From positions 1-64,000 of the forward strand of contig NZ_JAKZGR010000016.1 in assembly GCF_022549675.1 (NCBI RefSeq): 64,000 bases of DNA, in the 5' to 3' direction. Of this stretch, positions 60,860 to 64,000 are shown piece after piece (within the stretch, counting starts at the first letter, position 1; every line of letters begins with the position of its first letter). The notes below the pieces were generated by a model. The model worked only from the letters and a program-made list of their open reading frames with translations. It did not search any database and was not told where the DNA came from. This stretch comes from Belliella kenyensis. GTDB taxonomy: Bacteria; Bacteroidota; Bacteroidia; Cytophagales; Cyclobacteriaceae. A program made the translations under genes and the position numbers.

Positions 60860-62521
60860 TTAATCATTAGCCTTGGATTTCAAATCTTCAAGGTCCTCTC
60901 CTGTCACAGTAGATTTCAAACCAGAGAAAATCAATTGCCACCAAAAGTGAAACATAGATTTGTGTTTTACTCTTTTTGCATAGACCACACCCTTTTCTAG
61001 ATTCCCATTTTTTCTAGGATTTTGGGATTTGATGACTACTTTACTCGCTAGGAAAGAGCCTATTTTTCGGAAGATATTTTTATCCTTTTCAAAATCCCTA
61101 TTTAATATTTCGATTTGTAAGTCTTCATACCGCACGATCACTTCACCATGACCATCATCATCATTGGCATAGATATTAAAGTCCAATCTATTGATGATTC
61201 CTGACTTGAGACTTACTTTGGCCTCAGGTTCTATCATGGGATTGATTGCCGTAAGATCCATCTTACCAAGCGAGCCTCTTAAATGAAACTTACCACTCGG
61301 ATCTTCCAGATCATAAGAGGCCTCAAGATAGACCTTGCCTTTACCCATGAGTAAGGCATTTGCTATAATCTCAAAATTCTTTGCTGTCTCAATATCATCT
61401 TCTAAATTGCTCAATCTGCTGATCTGAGCATTGACATCGGAGAAGAAAAGCTTACCTGTGGTAGGAGCACCATTATCAGGTTGCTCTTCTATTTTGATAT
61501 GAGCATTGACTAAGTCTATATTCCTCAATACCATAGGGAATTCTATGGTCTGGAACATATCGTGTACCATTGATGGTCTGCGCTCATGATCCTCAGGTCG
61601 ATTTTTGTTGTTAAACGCTTCGATTTGTAGCTCACTGATTTTCAAGCTGTCCACATCAAGAATCCCCTTGCGTAGAAAAGAATCGAAATTCACTCCTTTC
61701 ACATCCAATACCCCATTGGTAAGTTCAAGCCAGGGTGTCCTTAGCTTGAATGACTCAGTGTACTCAAACTTACCCAGCTTGTGATTCAAAGAAAAATCAG
61801 CCACTTTGACTGTCTTATCTCTTGTGTCAAACATCAAATCTTTGATCTTTGCGTGTTGCTTATAATCATCAAAATGAACTGATACGTCTTCAATCTCACC
61901 ATGAACCATTCCTACATCAAACAAAGCATCTTGATTGTCGATATCTTCTTTGGAAAGTCTAAAATCTGCAGCTTCTACCCTTAGATCTGTTATTTTCATT
62001 CTGACCGAGTCACATTTTAAATCTCTATTTTCAAGGTTGAAATGATTGAGTAAGATTTTATTAGCAGATATCATATCATAGTCTTTCTTATCTCCTTTTT
62101 CACCACTTGTCTCTATATTCAGAGAATCGATAGGTGGAGTTACTGTCTTGATATCTAGATTTTCTAGTTTTGCGGAGTCTATTTTTATAGAGTTGTTGAA
62201 CAAAAAACTACTCCAAGTGAACCCTGTAATCCTCGCAAGTCCTAATTTTAATTCAATTTGAGATTGGGTAACGTCGATATCACTGGTAGGCTTGATAACT
62301 ACATCTTCAATATTCAAATAAGTCCCTGTGTAATTATAGTCAAGTCTGATATTTCCAAAGCTAACTTCGTGATTATCAAACCCACTCGTCCGAGTGATCA
62401 TATCACTAACTATTCTATCAGCATTCTGATTGAGATAGACATTAATTAAATATGGGACTCCTCTCAAAGCCATTATAGCAACGAATAGGAGAATCAGCAG
62501 TACAACTGGCCATTTTTTCAT
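60860..62521 (-). CDS. AsmA-like envelope protein
   Basis: The start is set at ATG 62521 (MKKWPVVLLILLFVAIMALRGVP); the frame is open to 62590. One N-terminal helix anchors a long periplasmic domain of repeated beta strands (for example VKVADFSLNHKLGKFEYTESF, LMGKGKVYLEASYDLEDPSG), the layout of AsmA/DUF748-type proteins. These are thought to move or organise lipids between membranes. No strict family match can be claimed. It follows the transglycosylase gene by 80 bp. Confidence 0.65.
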   Translation of the reverse strand: MKKWPVVLLILLFVAIMALRGVPYLINVYLNQNADRIVSDMITRTSGFDNHEVSFGNIRLDYNYTGTYLNIEDVVIKPTSDIDVTQSQIELKLGLARITGFTWSSFLFNNSIKIDSAKLENLDIKTVTPPIDSLNIETSGEKGDKKDYDMISANKILLNHFNLENRDLKCDSVRMKITDLRVEAADFRLSKEDIDNQDALFDVGMVHGEIEDVSVHFDDYKQHAKIKDLMFDTRDKTVKVADFSLNHKLGKFEYTESFKLRTPWLELTNGVLDVKGVNFDSFLRKGILDVDSLKISELQIEAFNNKNRPEDHERRPSMVHDMFQTIEFPMVLRNIDLVNAHIKIEEQPDNGAPTTGKLFFSDVNAQISRLSNLEDDIETAKNFEIIANALLMGKGKVYLEASYDLEDPSGKFHLRGSLGKMDLTAINPMIEPEAKVSLKSGIINRLDFNIYANDDDGHGEVIVRYEDLQIEILNRDFEKDKNIFRKIGSFLASKVVIKSQNPRKNGNLEKGVVYAKRVKHKSMFHFWWQLIFSGLKSTVTGEDLEDLKSKAND

Positions 62522-62603
62522 AAAAATTGAGCTGGGTAATTTTTTAAACTTTATTAAGTTAGAAAATTTATCATAAAAATAAACTATCAACTACTTCAAT
62601 TGT

Positions 62604-63551
62604 TTATTTCATCGGAATCTTGATTTCATAAACCTTTCCTTTACTTCCTTTAAGCTTATCAGACCTAAGCCAAGGGTTGTAGAGCTTGAGCATTTTGTAA
62701 TTTGTATTGTGTTTGATTGCCCATTCAGCCAGATTTGTTATATCACCACTTACGGCTACTTCTCTTAGTCTAGGCATAGCATACTTATCTTCAGGGGAAA
62801 GATTGAAGCCATATTTTTCAGCATTTTCGAAGATCTCCTTGAATGCAAGTAATCGAAATACATAGCGACTTGTCTCGTCATTGAGTAAGAGATCATAATA
62901 ATTATGCTGTCTTTGTTCCGACTTTCTTTTGGATAATCCGCCCATACCCATGTTATAACTAGCAGCTACTGATGTCCAATTTCCATATCTGGCGAAGGCC
63001 TTTTTTAAGTATTGACAAGCTGCAATGGTGGCTTTTTCTAGATGATATCTTTCATCTACTTCATTGGTTACTTCTAGATTGTATTCCTTGGCAGTGGCAG
63101 GCATAAACTGCCAGAAACCCTTGGCTCCAGCCGGTGAAGTTACATTCATAAGTCCGGATTCAGCCATGGCTAGGTATTTGAAATCTTCCGGGACGCCGTT
63201 TGCATGCAAGATTTTTTCAATGGTTGGCATGTACCTTCCTGCTCTTTTCATCAGCAAGATCATGTTCGACTGCCAGTAAGCATTGACATAAATCTCTCTT
63301 TCAAGCCTTTCTTTTACATCATCCAAATCTAATGGTACGGGCTCATCGGCAAAAGTGATAGCTTCAGGCATGTCAAATAACTTCGCCCTCGTGTCTGGAA
63401 TCTTCATGACAAATTCCTCCCCACTTTCTGGACTGACAATGACCTCTTGATAAATAATCTCAGGCTGCTTTTGATCCAATTTTTGAATCAAAAGCAGCCC
63501 GAATAGAATGATTATCAAGCCATAAATAATGTATATATGATAACGCCTCAC
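62604..63551 (-). CDS. Membrane-anchored lytic transglycosylase (SLT/MltD-like)
   Basis: 315 residues. N-terminal anchor (YHIYIIYGLIIILFGLLLI, about 4-22), then an SLT domain (about 105-260) with catalytic E in AMAESGLMNVTSPAGAKGFWQFMP and YNLEVTNEVDERYHLEKATIAACQYL, ASYNMG. A short C-terminal stretch (AEWAIKHNTNYKMLKLYNPWL) resembles a LysM-like tail. It cleaves peptidoglycan to 1,6-anhydromuropeptides. It lies 2 bp downstream of the LOG gene. Confidence 0.92.
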   Translation of the reverse strand: MRRYHIYIIYGLIIILFGLLLIQKLDQKQPEIIYQEVIVSPESGEEFVMKIPDTRAKLFDMPEAITFADEPVPLDLDDVKERLEREIYVNAYWQSNMILLMKRAGRYMPTIEKILHANGVPEDFKYLAMAESGLMNVTSPAGAKGFWQFMPATAKEYNLEVTNEVDERYHLEKATIAACQYLKKAFARYGNWTSVAASYNMGMGGLSKRKSEQRQHNYYDLLLNDETSRYVFRLLAFKEIFENAEKYGFNLSPEDKYAMPRLREVAVSGDITNLAEWAIKHNTNYKMLKLYNPWLRSDKLKGSKGKVYEIKIPMK

Positions 63552-63553
63552 TA

Positions 63554-64000
63554 TTAATAGTTTGGTGACAAAAGGTATTTGCTATAAAAATCATCTATGA
63601 CTTTAACGGCATCTGTTGGATTGTCAACTATAGAAAATAAGTCCAAATCTTCTACATTGATATTACGTTCTGCCAGCATGGTATCTTTCAGCCAGTCTAC
63701 CAGTCCTGCCCAATACTCTCTGCCGACTAGCACGATTGGAAACCTTCCTATTTTATTGGTTTGGATCAATGTCAAAGCTTCAAATAGCTCATCTAAGGTA
63801 CCATACCCCCCTGGAAGTGCTATAAACCCCTGTGCATATTTTGTAAACATTACTTTCCTAACAAAGAAATAATTAAAAGTAATCAATTTGTCAGGGTCAA
63901 TATAAACATTGTTGAACTGCTCAAAAGGAAGGACAATATTCAGTCCTACAGACTTTCCGTTTTCAGAATGAGCCCCTTTATTACCTGCTTCCATGATCCC
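63554..64000 (-). CDS. LOG/TIGR00730 family Rossmann-fold protein, 5' end outside window
   Basis: The frame continues through the window edge (GIMEAGNKGAH), so the N-terminus is missing. The GIMEA(G)N(K)GA motif and PGGYGTLDELFEALTLIQ are diagnostic of the LOG family, which in many members releases free cytokinins or hydrolyses nucleotide N-glycosidic bonds as a phosphoribohydrolase. The M at 63994 is internal and not the start. In an operon with the lytic transglycosylase. Confidence 0.93.
   Translation of the reverse strand, partial: GIMEAGNKGAHSENGKSVGLNIVLPFEQFNNVYIDPDKLITFNYFFVRKVMFTKYAQGFIALPGGYGTLDELFEALTLIQTNKIGRFPIVLVGREYWAGLVDWLKDTMLAERNINVEDLDLFSIVDNPTDAVKVIDDFYSKYLLSPNY

Noticed and set aside
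1-64000. tRNA, rRNA or riboswitch genes
   Set aside because: Reading for T-arm GGTTCGA-type words, rRNA-like blocks and known leader motifs gave no candidate with supporting structure. A covariance-model scan would be needed to exclude them.

Overview
The window reads as a chromosomal segment of an A+T-rich Bacteroidota bacterium, most likely a marine Cytophagales. The support is: TAnnTTTG-like promoter candidates, weak Shine-Dalgarno signals, SPII lipoproteins of Bacteroidota type, the DUF4212/sodium-solute-symporter acetate locus, a DUF6090 protein, a CrtY-type lycopene cyclase, PAS-rich and LytTR two-component systems, and TonB-plug-like sequence on a small periplasmic protein. The genus cannot be fixed from sequence alone. 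No rRNA, tRNA or CRISPR array was seen.

Layout. 1-7060 is an accessory region: a partial DUF1016 (YhcG-like) nuclease gene, two overlapping fatty-acid desaturase genes, and a degenerate group II intron that sits inside an attC-like inverted repeat. A compact two-gene cassette (DUF1828/1829-like plus unknown) and a 5'-truncated ORF at one copy of a 150-bp dispersed repeat follow. 7363-12029 is housekeeping: queG, an A+T-rich tandem repeat, ruvB, apbE and a His-rich ZIP transporter. 12158-24518 is an acetate/carboxylate uptake and activation locus: an InsA-like zinc-finger/HTH protein, a porin, DUF4212 plus SSS symporter, a symporter-histidine kinase fusion with a single-domain response regulator, acetyl-CoA synthetase, a cNMP/CBS/nucleotidyltransferase protein and a DEDDh exonuclease. 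24624-29073 holds an esterase, glyS and an ECF sigma / anti-sigma / Spy-like trio.

29576-38300 is the most unusual part. Two lipoprotein operons begin with an almost identical leader of about 190 bp (upstream region, 10-bp tandem repeats in 4 versus 2 copies, same lipoprotein signal). Downstream their proteins are unrelated: one is a Gly/Ala-rich, possibly membrane-active lipoprotein with a probable beta-barrel partner, the other a HELAH-motif metallopeptidase lipoprotein. The metallopeptidase gene is followed by five tandem modules of about 720 bp. Each module carries a small Cys-containing lipoprotein with conserved ends and a variable middle. Four of the modules also carry a copy of the last ~66 codons of the peptidase gene, and each ends in the same 29-nt hairpin. 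A parDE pair and a truncated fic gene flank the region. It resembles an effector/immunity or surface-antigen diversification array.

38714-64000 is mostly core: htpG, DUF6090, DUF2200, a DUF4153 membrane protein, an amidohydrolase lipoprotein, a six-PAS histidine kinase, crtY, phoH2, two LytTR regulators with a LytS-type kinase, uvrA, an AsmA-like protein, a lytic transglycosylase and a LOG-family protein cut by the window end. It is interspersed with A+T-rich repeat-bearing intergenic regions.
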